Shown in pieces: positions 25,290 to 33,337 of a stretch of DNA of 37,317 nt. Where the stretch lies: contig JAIYBO010000207.1 in NCBI GenBank assembly GCA_027488495.1, forward strand, positions 1 through 37,317, given 5' to 3'. The notes below the pieces were generated by a model, which was not told the origin of the DNA, did no database searches, and saw nothing but the letters and a program-made list of their open reading frames with translations. Source of the stretch: Bacteroidota bacterium (GTDB lineage: Bacteria > Bacteroidota > Bacteroidia > NS11-12g > UBA955). Made by a program: the position numbers and the translations under genes. Each line of letters opens with the position of its first letter. Positions within the stretch are counted from its first letter, which is position 1.

Positions 25290-26714
25290 ATGTCAGAAGT
25301 CATCATTACACCCACCATCACAGCCTCTAGAAAGCTTTATATCGAAAGCTATGGATGTGCCATGAATTTTAGCGATAGTGAAATCATCGCCTCCATCATG
25401 GGTGAACATGGCTTCGCTTCAACCAACGATGAACTCGATGCCGATGTCATTTTTCTCAATACCTGTGCCATTCGCGACAATGCAGAACAACGCATAAGAG
25501 AAAGACTGAAACACCTCAGAGGCAATAAAAAACACAACAAAGAACTCATCATTGGGGTACTGGGCTGTATGGCCGAAAGACTCAAAGAAAAATTGCTCGA
25601 AGAAGAAAAATTGGTGGATGTAGTAGCCGGCCCCGATAGCTATCGCGACCTACCAAAACTCGTTGCAGAAGTAGATGAAGGCGGAAGAGCCATCAACGTG
25701 CTACTCAGCCGAGAAGAAACCTACGGCGACCTGAACCCCGTTCGATTGAATTCAAATGGCGTTACCGCATTTGTGTCTATCATGCGCGGTTGCGACAATA
25801 TGTGTAGTTTTTGCGTAGTTCCCTTTACCCGCGGCAGAGAGAGATCTCGCGACCCTGAAAGCATCGTGAGAGAAGTATTAGACCTATCAAACAAAGGCTA
25901 CAAAGAGATTACACTCCTAGGTCAAAACGTAAACTCCTATCTCTGGTTCGGTGGTGGCCCCAAAAAAGAATTCAAAAAACTCACCCAAGATGAACAAGAT
26001 AGTTCTGTGGATTTTGCCGACCTCCTTGAAATGTGCGCCACCGCAGTGCCACAAATGCGCATTCGATACAGTACCAGTCACCCCCGCGATATCAACGAGA
26101 AAGTGGTTTACACCATGGCCAAATACAAAAACTTGTGCAATTACATCCACCTCCCCGCACAAAGTGGCAACTCGCGCGTGCTCGATATCATGTCGAGAAA
26201 CTACACCCGTGAATGGTATATGGATAAAATTCGCATGATCCGTAGCATCATCCCCGATTGTGGCATCAGCTGCGATATCATTGCGGGTTTCTGCTCCGAA
26301 ACAGAAGAAGAACACCAAGACACCCTTTCCCTCATCGAGTGGGCCCATTTTGAGTTCTCCTACATGTACATTTACAGCGAAAGACCCGGTACACCCGCCG
26401 CCAAAAAGTTGGTCGACGATGTAGCAGATGATGTAAAATCGCGTCGATTAAGCGAAATCATCGCCCTACAAAATGCCAAATCAAAGCAAAAAAATGAATC
26501 CTACATTGGTAAAGTAGTCACTGTACTCATCGAAGGCCATTCAAAGAAAAGCACCCTCGATTGGAAAGGCAGAAGCGACCAAAATTCAGTCACCATCTTC
26601 CCATGCGAAGATTACAAAATCGGCGATTTGGTGAATGTAATGGTTGAAAGAGCAACCACAACAGCCATGATCGGTAAAGCCATTGGCTATGCCTCGTTGC
26701 TGCCCGAAAATTAA
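25290..26714 (+). CDS. miaB: tRNA-2-methylthio-N6-dimethylallyladenosine synthase
   Basis: This radical-SAM methylthiotransferase of 474 aa converts i6A37 to ms2i6A37 in tRNA. The N-terminal domain has C23 (ESYGCAMNFSDSE), C59 (NTCAIR) and C93 (LGCMAERL), which hold the auxiliary 4Fe-4S cluster. The radical-SAM motif is C168-x3-C172-x2-C175 (MRGCDNMCSFC). The following TRGRERSR and the FHLP-like IHLPAQSGNSRVL segment are typical, and a TRAM domain closes the protein (about 410-472). Its stop is 12 nt from that of the convergent dehydrogenase. Confidence 0.96.
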   Translation: MSEVIITPTITASRKLYIESYGCAMNFSDSEIIASIMGEHGFASTNDELDADVIFLNTCAIRDNAEQRIRERLKHLRGNKKHNKELIIGVLGCMAERLKEKLLEEEKLVDVVAGPDSYRDLPKLVAEVDEGGRAINVLLSREETYGDLNPVRLNSNGVTAFVSIMRGCDNMCSFCVVPFTRGRERSRDPESIVREVLDLSNKGYKEITLLGQNVNSYLWFGGGPKKEFKKLTQDEQDSSVDFADLLEMCATAVPQMRIRYSTSHPRDINEKVVYTMAKYKNLCNYIHLPAQSGNSRVLDIMSRNYTREWYMDKIRMIRSIIPDCGISCDIIAGFCSETEEEHQDTLSLIEWAHFEFSYMYIYSERPGTPAAKKLVDDVADDVKSRRLSEIIALQNAKSKQKNESYIGKVVTVLIEGHSKKSTLDWKGRSDQNSVTIFPCEDYKIGDLVNVMVERATTTAMIGKAIGYASLLPEN

Positions 26715-26726
26715 ATCGGTCGTTAA

Positions 26727-27692
26727 TTACCCTTTTTGTGCATACTGAGGACTCAAATTCTTGAGCATATCCTCTGTCATGCGATCCAAATCGAAATCCG
26801 GCTTCCAACCCCAGTCGTTGCGAGCCTCGGTATCGTCAATCACAGCCGGCCAACTGTTGGCGATGGCCTGACGGTAATCGGGTTCATACGCAATTTCAAA
26901 CCCAGGAATCACTTTCGCGATAGACGCCGCAATTTCTTCAGGCGCAAAACTCATACCCGCCAAATTGTAACTTGTACGAATTTTGATCTGTTCCGCAGGT
27001 GCATGCATGATATCCAATGTTGCCTTCAACGCATCTGGCATATACAACATGGGCAACGTAGTTCCCTCACCCAAAAAACAAGTATGTTTGCCCGATTGCA
27101 AAGCATCGTGATAAATGGCCACAGCATAATCCGTGGTTCCACCACCCGGCGCACTCTTGTATCCAATCAAACCGGGATAACGCAATGAACGCGTATCAAT
27201 GCCCCAACGGTTAAAATAATATTGCGCATACAACTCACCCGCCAATTTGCTGATTCCATAAATGGTTGTGGGATCCATGGTGCCGTATTGGGGTGTGCCA
27301 AATCGTTCTGTGTTTGGTCCGAAAGCCGCAATGCTACTGGGCCAATACACTTTCTTGATGATGCCTGTATCTCTGGCCGCATTCAACACGTGGAACAAAC
27401 CCTCCATGTTCAACTTCCAACCAAATTCAGGGTTTTTTTCAGCCGTTGCACTCAACAACGCCGCCAAATGATATACCTGTGTGGGTTTGTATTTCTGAAT
27501 CACCGCACCCAAACCATCCGCATCCAAAATATCCAATGTTTCAAACGGACCCCCATCAAAAACTGGGTTGTCTGATTTCTTCACATCACTCGCGATCACA
27601 TTTGAATCACCATAAATGCCTCGCAATGCCTCCACCAACTCCGTGCCCAACTGTCCGCAAGACCCAATCACCAAAACCTTTTCGTTCGTCAT
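26727..27692 (-). CDS. tdh: SDR-type L-threonine 3-dehydrogenase
   Basis: This extended SDR/epimerase-family protein of 321 aa has the NAD loop GSCGQLGTEL (10-19) and the catalytic YGISK (Y145, K149). RYPGLIGYKSAPGGGTTDYA, then AISDSWP-like AIANSWPAVIDD and DWGWKPDFDL, are signatures of the short-chain L-threonine 3-dehydrogenase seen in Bacteroidota and animals, distinct from the zinc-dependent E. coli Tdh. It would oxidise threonine to 2-amino-3-ketobutyrate; no kbl gene is in the window. I chose ATG at 27692 over an upstream in-frame start at 27743 because family similarity starts here and a -7-like box lies 7 nt upstream. Confidence 0.85.
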   Translation of the reverse strand: MTNEKVLVIGSCGQLGTELVEALRGIYGDSNVIASDVKKSDNPVFDGGPFETLDILDADGLGAVIQKYKPTQVYHLAALLSATAEKNPEFGWKLNMEGLFHVLNAARDTGIIKKVYWPSSIAAFGPNTERFGTPQYGTMDPTTIYGISKLAGELYAQYYFNRWGIDTRSLRYPGLIGYKSAPGGGTTDYAVAIYHDALQSGKHTCFLGEGTTLPMLYMPDALKATLDIMHAPAEQIKIRTSYNLAGMSFAPEEIAASIAKVIPGFEIAYEPDYRQAIANSWPAVIDDTEARNDWGWKPDFDLDRMTEDMLKNLSPQYAQKG

Positions 27693-27695
27693 ACT

Positions 27696-27713
27696 ACCGC
27701 AAATTTTGGCGGT
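27696..27713. promoter_or_regulatory. Palindrome enclosing the tdh -7 box (possible operator)
   Basis: ACCGC (27696-27700) and GCGGT (27709-27713) form a 5-bp inverted repeat with an 8-nt spacer. The -7-like box of tdh (AAAATTTG on the minus strand, 27700-27707) sits almost exactly in the spacer, so a bound repressor would block the promoter. Confidence 0.3.
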
Positions 27714-27782
27714 TCTGCCCACATTACCAAACCTTTTTCTCACCGATTTTATTTACGATGATATTTTGTGGTAAATCTTCCG

Positions 27783-27790
27783 CATTTTTG
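27783..27790 (+). promoter_or_regulatory. Probable -7 box (CATTTTTG) for the Gfo/Idh gene
   Basis: CATTTTTG (one mismatch to TAnnTTTG) ends 9 nt before the ATG at 27800. Confidence 0.35.
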
Positions 27791-27799
27791 CCCCTCATC

Positions 27800-28819
27800 A
27801 TGACTGAATCAGCAGAAACCATTCACTTTGCAGTTGTGGGCGTTGGCCACATTGGCACCCGCCATGCACACATGATTTCTCTGAATCCCAATGCAAAACT
27901 CGTTGCTGTTGTTGACATCAAATCACCCGAAGAGCTAAACATTCCTCAAAACATCCCCGTTTACCCAAACATAGAGGAAATGCTCATGCACCATGCAAAT
28001 ATTGATGTGGTGTGTATCGCAACACCCAACGGATATCACGCACAACACGCCATCCAAGCACTGTCCATGGGCCGGCACGTTGTAGTAGAAAAACCCATGG
28101 CTCTGTCCACCGAAGATTGTGACGCCATGATACTTGAAGCCCAAAAACGCAACAAGAAAATCTTCTGTGTGATGCAAAATCGATTCTCGCCACCTTCGCA
28201 ATGGATCAAAAACCTCATCGCAGAAAACACCCTCGGTGAAATCTATCAAGCACAAATTATCTGTTATTGGAATAGAGATCACCGATACTATCAAAAAGGA
28301 CATTGGCACGGCACCAATGACCTAGACGGTGGGGTTCTTTTCACACAATTTTCGCATTTTATTGATTTGATGTACTGGCTGCTTGGGCCCATCACCATCA
28401 ACTACGCAAATGCATCAAACTTCAATCACCAACAGTTAACAGAATTTCACGATAGTGGACAGGTGGTTTTTTCATTTGGGCCAAATGGCAAAGGTTCATT
28501 GAGTTATTCAACCAGTTTGAACCAACAGAATTTCGAAAGTTCCATCACCCTGATTGCCGAAAAAGGCACAGTGAAATTGGGCGGTCAATACATGAATACC
28601 GTGGATTATTGCGAAATCGAAAACTATACACTACCAACACTTCCCGATGCGCAACCCGCGAATGATTACGGAAATTACAAAGGCAGTGCCGCCAATCACC
28701 ATTTCGTGATTCAAGATGTGATCAACAACCTCGTACACAATGTCGCACCAATCACAACACCCCAAGAAGGTCGCGCTGTGGTTGAAATTATTGAAAGCAT
28801 CCACCATTTTGGAAAATAA
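27800..28819 (+). CDS. Gfo/Idh/MocA-family oxidoreductase (possibly WlbA-like sugar dehydrogenase)
   Basis: This 339-aa NAD(P)-dependent oxidoreductase has the Rossmann loop GVGHIG (14-19) and the family's EKP motif (97-99). The segment YWNRDHRYYQKGHWHGTNDL, followed by DGGVLFTQFSHFIDL, resembles WlbA-type UDP-sugar dehydrogenases used for surface polysaccharides, but the substrate is not proven. The open frame extends upstream to 27446 and would overlap tdh antisense; the ATG at 27800 is where family similarity begins and lies 9 nt after a -7-like box. Confidence 0.87.
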   Translation: MTESAETIHFAVVGVGHIGTRHAHMISLNPNAKLVAVVDIKSPEELNIPQNIPVYPNIEEMLMHHANIDVVCIATPNGYHAQHAIQALSMGRHVVVEKPMALSTEDCDAMILEAQKRNKKIFCVMQNRFSPPSQWIKNLIAENTLGEIYQAQIICYWNRDHRYYQKGHWHGTNDLDGGVLFTQFSHFIDLMYWLLGPITINYANASNFNHQQLTEFHDSGQVVFSFGPNGKGSLSYSTSLNQQNFESSITLIAEKGTVKLGGQYMNTVDYCEIENYTLPTLPDAQPANDYGNYKGSAANHHFVIQDVINNLVHNVAPITTPQEGRAVVEIIESIHHFGK

Positions 28820-28896
28820 ATCCAAGATTCTTTCCAATAATTCCAAATTAAAACTTTATCAACTCATTTAAAATCAAACACTTACGTGTTATTTTT

Positions 28897-28912
28897 AAAA
28901 AAAAAAAAAAAA
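28897..28912 (+). repeat. Run of 16 adenines upstream of the anti-sigma operon
   Basis: An uninterrupted A16 tract lies 78 nt before the 58-aa gene and 7 nt before a -7-like box (TTCTTTTG, 28920-28927). It would fall in the -33/-7 spacer of that promoter. Such tracts can change length by slippage and are also prone to sequencing error. Confidence 0.6.
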
Positions 28913-28926
28913 TTATCATTTCTTTT

Positions 28927-28969
28927 GGGGGTATAGCACACTTTCTGTGTTTATAGGCCTGATTACCCC
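28927..28969 (+). other. Possible leader hairpin before the anti-sigma genes
   Basis: GGGGTA (28928-28933) can pair with TACCCC (28964-28969), and ACAC (28938-28941) with GTGT (28947-28950) inside the loop. The stems are short and no T-tract follows, so it is not a terminator. It may shape the leader or an operator, or be chance. Confidence 0.25.
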
Positions 28970-28990
28970 TTTCCGGAAAAAGGCAACGTC

Positions 28991-29167
28991 ATGACAAAAG
29001 AACAATTAGAAAGCAACACCTTCACCAAGTATGCGGCTGGCTTGATGCAAGAGGAAGAATTGAGAAAGCTTGAAGAGTGGTTGAAAAAAAACCCCCAATT
29101 CAAGCCCACTTTAGCCATCATCAAACAACAAGTGTCTGCAATGATGCAGCCACAATTAATCCACTAA
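28991..29167 (+). CDS. 58-aa cytoplasmic anti-sigma-like protein (detached FecR N-terminal segment)
   Basis: This small ORF begins at ATG 28991 and ends at TAA 29167. Its sequence FTKYAAGLMQEEELRKLEEW, then LKKNPQFKP, has the pattern of the N-terminal sigma-binding helices of Bacteroidota FecR proteins (Y-x3-G-x3-EEE-x-L-x3-E-x-W-L-x3-N-P). It has no membrane segment. It ends 4 nt before the fecR-like gene, which itself lacks this region and opens with the sequence that normally follows it. The two are in different frames; stops in the fecR frame (TAG at 29112, TGA at 29142, TAA at 29157) rule out one simple continuous frame. It probably acts with the next gene as a two-piece anti-sigma factor. 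Confidence 0.7.
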   Translation: MTKEQLESNTFTKYAAGLMQEEELRKLEEWLKKNPQFKPTLAIIKQQVSAMMQPQLIH

Positions 29168-29171
29168 TTCT

Positions 29172-30113
29172 ATGGAATCAAATAACAACAAACCCAATAT
29201 CGACCCACAATTTCATGAAGTCTGGGACGCGGCGGGACAGTATAAATATAGCTTTGAAAACGGCAATGATGATGCTTGGCAGAAATTCTCAGCAGACATG
29301 GCCAACAAAAAGGCGAGCAAAGTAGTTTCAAACTCGCCATTCACCGTTCAAAGAAACTTCAAGCAGATTTTCCGCATCGCAGCAGCAATATCCCTAATAG
29401 CCGTTGGCGCTTGGGCGTTTTGGTTCAATAACCAAAGCACTGCAATCCTGGATCAAGGCAACTACACTTCAAACAGCGGAGAAGTGAAAGAAATCACACT
29501 CAAAGACGGAAGCGTAATCACACTCAACGCCAACTCGAGTGTAGACTACACAATCACCAAAAATGCACGCAAAATCAACCTCAATGGCATGGCGCATTTT
29601 GAAGTGGCGAAAAATCCCAATGCACCGTTTGTTATTCGCAGCGGCAGCAATCAAGTGACCGTTTTAGGTACCGGTTTCGATGTAAGGTCTTACACAAACA
29701 AACCCCTACAGGTAACCGTAAACCATGGAAAAGTTCGCGTAGAAAAATTGGCAAAAAACTCACAAACCACACTTGAATCTGCAATACTTACCAAAGGAAT
29801 GAGAGCCACTGAAAACCCAAATTCAGTGAATAAAAAATCCTCATATTTCCAAATCGACTCAAGTGTAAACCTCACAGCCGTGCAATGGAACCAAAACGGT
29901 TTGAAATTCAACAACGCCAATTTATCTGAGGTGATCAGTGCCGTTGAATCTCAATATGGGGTGCAAATTGAAATCCTTGGAAATGCCCCCAGTGGCTTGA
30001 GAAATAACCCAAACCCCAAACTCACTGCCACTTTTACACCCCAAGACAAAATCGATTTTGTTTGCAAAGTAATTGGCAATGCGCTTGACCTAAATTTGGT
30101 CTACAAAAATTAA
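29172..30113 (+). CDS. FecR-family transmembrane anti-sigma factor lacking the usual N-terminal segment
   Basis: This 313-aa protein has an N-terminal cytoplasmic part of about 65 residues (FHEVWDAAGQYKYSFENG, then DDAWQKF), which normally follows the sigma-binding helices in FecR. A single membrane helix follows (about 68-86, RIAAAISLIAVGAWAFWF), then a periplasmic FecR domain (about 104-195, with LKDGSVITLNANSSVDY and VLGTGFDVRSY) and a C-terminal DUF4974 domain (about 240-313). It would transmit an outer-membrane signal to an ECF sigma factor. No sigma gene adjoins it; the nearest ECF gene in the window is at 1213-1701. Confidence 0.88.
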   Translation: MESNNNKPNIDPQFHEVWDAAGQYKYSFENGNDDAWQKFSADMANKKASKVVSNSPFTVQRNFKQIFRIAAAISLIAVGAWAFWFNNQSTAILDQGNYTSNSGEVKEITLKDGSVITLNANSSVDYTITKNARKINLNGMAHFEVAKNPNAPFVIRSGSNQVTVLGTGFDVRSYTNKPLQVTVNHGKVRVEKLAKNSQTTLESAILTKGMRATENPNSVNKKSSYFQIDSSVNLTAVQWNQNGLKFNNANLSEVISAVESQYGVQIEILGNAPSGLRNNPNPKLTATFTPQDKIDFVCKVIGNALDLNLVYKN

Positions 30114-30157
30114 TTGATCATTTCTTTCATGAAATGAATCGTAGCTGTCAGGCAACG

Positions 30158-30173
30158 ACAAAAGGTGTTTTGT
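30158..30173. promoter_or_regulatory. Palindrome upstream of the surface-protein promoter
   Basis: ACAAAA-GGTG-TTTTGT is a perfect 6-bp inverted repeat with a 4-nt spacer, ending 6 nt before the -7 box of the surface-protein gene. It could be an operator or activator site. An unrelated 7-bp hairpin lies at 30118-30137 with no T-tract. Confidence 0.3.
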
Positions 30174-30179
30174 TTTCAA

Positions 30180-30187
30180 TAACTTTG
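30180..30187 (+). promoter_or_regulatory. -7 box (TAACTTTG) that sets the surface-protein start
   Basis: TAACTTTG is a perfect -7 match ending 5 nt before the GTG at 30193. This placement supports the GTG start, which also yields a complete signal peptide. Confidence 0.5.
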
Positions 30188-30192
30188 TTATT

Positions 30193-33100
30193 GTGGTAAA
30201 ATCATTCCTGCGCTGCCAAATTCATTTTTTGTTTGCCCTCTTCAGCATGGCAGCAAATCATGTATTGGCTCAAAACTCGCAGGTATCGGCCGATGTATTA
30301 AACACGGTTTCTACAATAAATAATCCTTTATATTTCACACCCAACTTTTCACAATGGGGCGCAGGCAACACCAGCTTAGCTCAAGCCACAATTCCCGGAG
30401 GAGCCATTTTTATCAATTCCAATGGCATTCGAATTTTAACAGAATCACCCAATAGCATATCACAAAAACACCAAATACATCACCATAGAGGCAAAGACAC
30501 ACAGTTCGTTTTACAACATCACGTAACCGATATAAATTTTGCCAATTGCAATAAACCCAAAGAAGTACTCTTTCAAGAGCCTGCCCCCTGGTACGAAAAC
30601 TTCTATTTGGGAAACGATCCGCAGTATTGGAAATCCCAAATTCAACCCTGTGCGAGAATTGTTCTCAAAGACATTTATCCCAAAATCGATATTCATATCT
30701 ATTTCAGCAACAACTCCTTGGAATTTGATTGGGTATTAAGGCCTGGTGCCAACCCAAACGAAATAGGTCTGCAAATCGATAAAAACTCCACCTTTCATCT
30801 CCAAAAAAATCAAATCGTTGTAAAAACATCTGTCGGTCAATTCCAAATCAATGCCCCCAAAGCCTATCAAAAACAAGCCCGCAGAAACAAATCCATCCCG
30901 TGTAAATACACCACTGATGGCAACACAATTGGCCTAAAAATTGGCCAATACAACACAGAATTACCCCTCACCATAGACCCCATTCTGGTTTTCAGCACCT
31001 ACAGCGGTTCTCAAGGTGATAATTTTGGATTTACAGCCACCTACGATACCAGCGGTTGCTTGTATGCCGGCGGTATTGTAGACGCCAATACGCGCAAATA
31101 CCCTGTAACCACAGGAGCCTTTCAAACCACCTACGGCGGCGGCGGAATGGGTGCACCCCCCGTTCAATTGCCCTGCGATATCTCCATCAGCAAATACTCT
31201 CCAGATGGCAGCAAACTCCTCTTCGCAACCTACATGGGTGGCTTCGACGATGAATACCCGCACTCACTTTGTGTAGATCCATTCAACAATCTCCTTGTAT
31301 TCGGCACTACCCTCTCCCCCGATTTTCCAGTACACCCAGATTCTGCCTATTCCAATACGCACGAAGGAGATTATGACATATTCGTAAATAAACTCAACAA
31401 TTCAGGAACCCAATTGCTCGGCGGAACGTTTATCGGTGGATCCGATGCAGACGGCTTCCAAACAGAAATACCCACTACACTGCTGGTTTACAACTACGCA
31501 GATAACTATCGGGGCGATATCACCACAGACAACGACGGCAATATCTTCGTAGCCACCTGTACCCGATCCAACGATTTCCCCACAACACCAGGCGCACTTC
31601 AAGCCAAACCCAAAGGAGAAACCGATGCCGCCATCATCTGTCTCAACAATTCTTTGTCATCCATCAAATGGGCCACTCTCCTGGGTGGTGATCAAGACGA
31701 TGCCGCATACTCCATCAAAGTAGATGATACTGCCCACCTATTCGTAGGAGGCGGTACAATGATTAGCAACAACTTCCCCATTGCCGGCAACGGTTATAGA
31801 AAATCTGCCATCGGTGACATCGACGGATTTATCACTCGATTCAACAAAAACAACGGATTCTATCAAGTAGGAACTTATTACGGAAGCACCAATTACGATC
31901 AAATTTATTTCATCGACCTCGATATAGACAACAAAGTATATTTCACCGGGCAAACCGAAGGCAACTTAACCAGAACCGCCGGAACCTATGGCAAAACAAA
32001 TACCTCGCAATTCATAGGGCGATTTTCCAACGATTTAAAAAATATAGAATTCATTACAACCTTTGGCAACCGAACCACGGGAGCCCCAGAACTAAGCCCT
32101 TCAGCCTTCATGGTTGATAACTGCTATAACATTTATTTCAGCGGCTGGGGGTCCAATATCGGCGTTGGCAATGCAGGTACTACCGGTGGATTGCCCATCA
32201 CCGCCGATGCCCACCAAAAAACCACAGACAACAACGATTTTTACCTCATCGTATTAGGTAAAGATGCCAAAACACTCAAATATGCTTCCTACTTCGGTGG
32301 CAATCTGTCCGATGATCACGTAGATGGTGGAACCTCTCGATTCGATAACAGAGGCATCATCTATCAAAGTGTTTGCGCAAGCTGCCCCAACAGCCCGCCT
32401 GGCCTAAATGATTTCCCTACCTCCCCTTCCAATGTAGCATTCAAAAACAATGTCAGTATTCGATGTTCCAATGCCAGTTTCAAACTCGACTTTCGATTGG
32501 GTTACTCCGTTGATGCAATCTTTACCGCCAAACCTGAAATCATCTGCCTAGGTCAAACCATCGATTTTCTCCCAGCGAGACGATTCAATGCCACTTACAT
32601 TTGGCAATTTGGCGATGGTGACACTTCCCACCAATTCAACCCCTCCCACAAATACAAAGACACTGGAACTTTTGTCGTAAAACTCACAGTTACAGATTCA
32701 AATTCTTGCAATGCAACAGCAACCTACGAGAAAAAAGTTCGAGTTATCACCTCGCCCCGAGGCGCATTGAATACCCAATTTACTCCCTGTAAACCGGGCG
32801 TTGATTTCATTCTCGACGTATCAAACGTAGACAGCGTGATTTGGGATTTTGGGGATGGTTCAAAAATCGATAGAACCGGACCGCTTGAACTCAAAACATA
32901 CACAATAGCTAACGGTACCATAAAAAGAAATTACCAATACATCGCAGGTCAATATAATGCCGCAATTGTGATAAAAAATACCGCGTCAGGTTGCACCGAT
33001 ACACTGAAAAAACCCATTCAAATGACCAGTGACAGCACCCACGAAGTCAAAATTGCCAACGTATTCACACCCAACAACGATGGTAAAAATGATTGTTTTC

Positions 33101-33330
33101 GGGTCTACGGCATCGCATCAGAATGTGAAGAAGCAGAATTAAGAATTTTCAATCGATACGGTGAACGGATATTTTTCACAGAAAATCTCAATGAATGCTG
33201 GAATGGAAGGGTCAATAACGATGGGCCATTTTTACCCGATGGCACCTATTTTTATCAACTCAACATCATCAAAAGTCCGTTTATCAAGAGTCCACAACTC
33301 ATAAACGGTAGCATCAATCTCATCCGATAG
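30193..33330 (+). CDS. T9SS-secreted surface protein with SBBP-like repeats, PKD domains and type B sorting domain
   Basis: This 1045-aa exported protein has a signal peptide (about 1-26, cleaving after HVLA). An N-terminal domain resembles the DUF7948-type region of Bacteroidota surface proteins (about 35-260). Six or so SBBP-like repeats follow (about 268-720; e.g. FSTYSGSQGDNFGFTATYD, WATLLGGDQDDAAYSIKVDD), a beta-propeller-type array. Two PKD domains come next (cores TYIWQFGDGDTS near 800 and SVIWDFGDGSKID near 881). The C-terminus (about 955-1045; NVFTPNNDGKND, LRIFNRYGERIFF, DGTYFYQLNI) is the gliding-motility-associated type B sorting domain. It is likely an adhesin or cell-surface structural protein. 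GTG start: an ATG at 30247 would cut the signal peptide. Confidence 0.9.
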   Translation: MVKSFLRCQIHFLFALFSMAANHVLAQNSQVSADVLNTVSTINNPLYFTPNFSQWGAGNTSLAQATIPGGAIFINSNGIRILTESPNSISQKHQIHHHRGKDTQFVLQHHVTDINFANCNKPKEVLFQEPAPWYENFYLGNDPQYWKSQIQPCARIVLKDIYPKIDIHIYFSNNSLEFDWVLRPGANPNEIGLQIDKNSTFHLQKNQIVVKTSVGQFQINAPKAYQKQARRNKSIPCKYTTDGNTIGLKIGQYNTELPLTIDPILVFSTYSGSQGDNFGFTATYDTSGCLYAGGIVDANTRKYPVTTGAFQTTYGGGGMGAPPVQLPCDISISKYSPDGSKLLFATYMGGFDDEYPHSLCVDPFNNLLVFGTTLSPDFPVHPDSAYSNTHEGDYDIFVNKLNNSGTQLLGGTFIGGSDADGFQTEIPTTLLVYNYADNYRGDITTDNDGNIFVATCTRSNDFPTTPGALQAKPKGETDAAIICLNNSLSSIKWATLLGGDQDDAAYSIKVDDTAHLFVGGGTMISNNFPIAGNGYRKSAIGDIDGFITRFNKNNGFYQVGTYYGSTNYDQIYFIDLDIDNKVYFTGQTEGNLTRTAGTYGKTNTSQFIGRFSNDLKNIEFITTFGNRTTGAPELSPSAFMVDNCYNIYFSGWGSNIGVGNAGTTGGLPITADAHQKTTDNNDFYLIVLGKDAKTLKYASYFGGNLSDDHVDGGTSRFDNRGIIYQSVCASCPNSPPGLNDFPTSPSNVAFKNNVSIRCSNASFKLDFRLGYSVDAIFTAKPEIICLGQTIDFLPARRFNATYIWQFGDGDTSHQFNPSHKYKDTGTFVVKLTVTDSNSCNATATYEKKVRVITSPRGALNTQFTPCKPGVDFILDVSNVDSVIWDFGDGSKIDRTGPLELKTYTIANGTIKRNYQYIAGQYNAAIVIKNTASGCTDTLKKPIQMTSDSTHEVKIANVFTPNNDGKNDCFRVYGIASECEEAELRIFNRYGERIFFTENLNECWNGRVNNDGPFLPDGTYFYQLNIIKSPFIKSPQLINGSINLIR

Positions 33331-33337
33331 CCCGGCA

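Noticed and set aside
27446..27799. N-terminal extension of the Gfo/Idh frame
   Set aside because: It is antisense to tdh, proline/histidine-rich and unlike the family; the real start is the ATG at 27800.
29077..29325. 82-codon frame overlapping the 58-aa gene and fecR
   Set aside because: It is in a third frame, overlaps two better-supported genes and has no recognisable sequence. I also tested whether it could be a frameshift bridge between them; it is not in the fecR frame.
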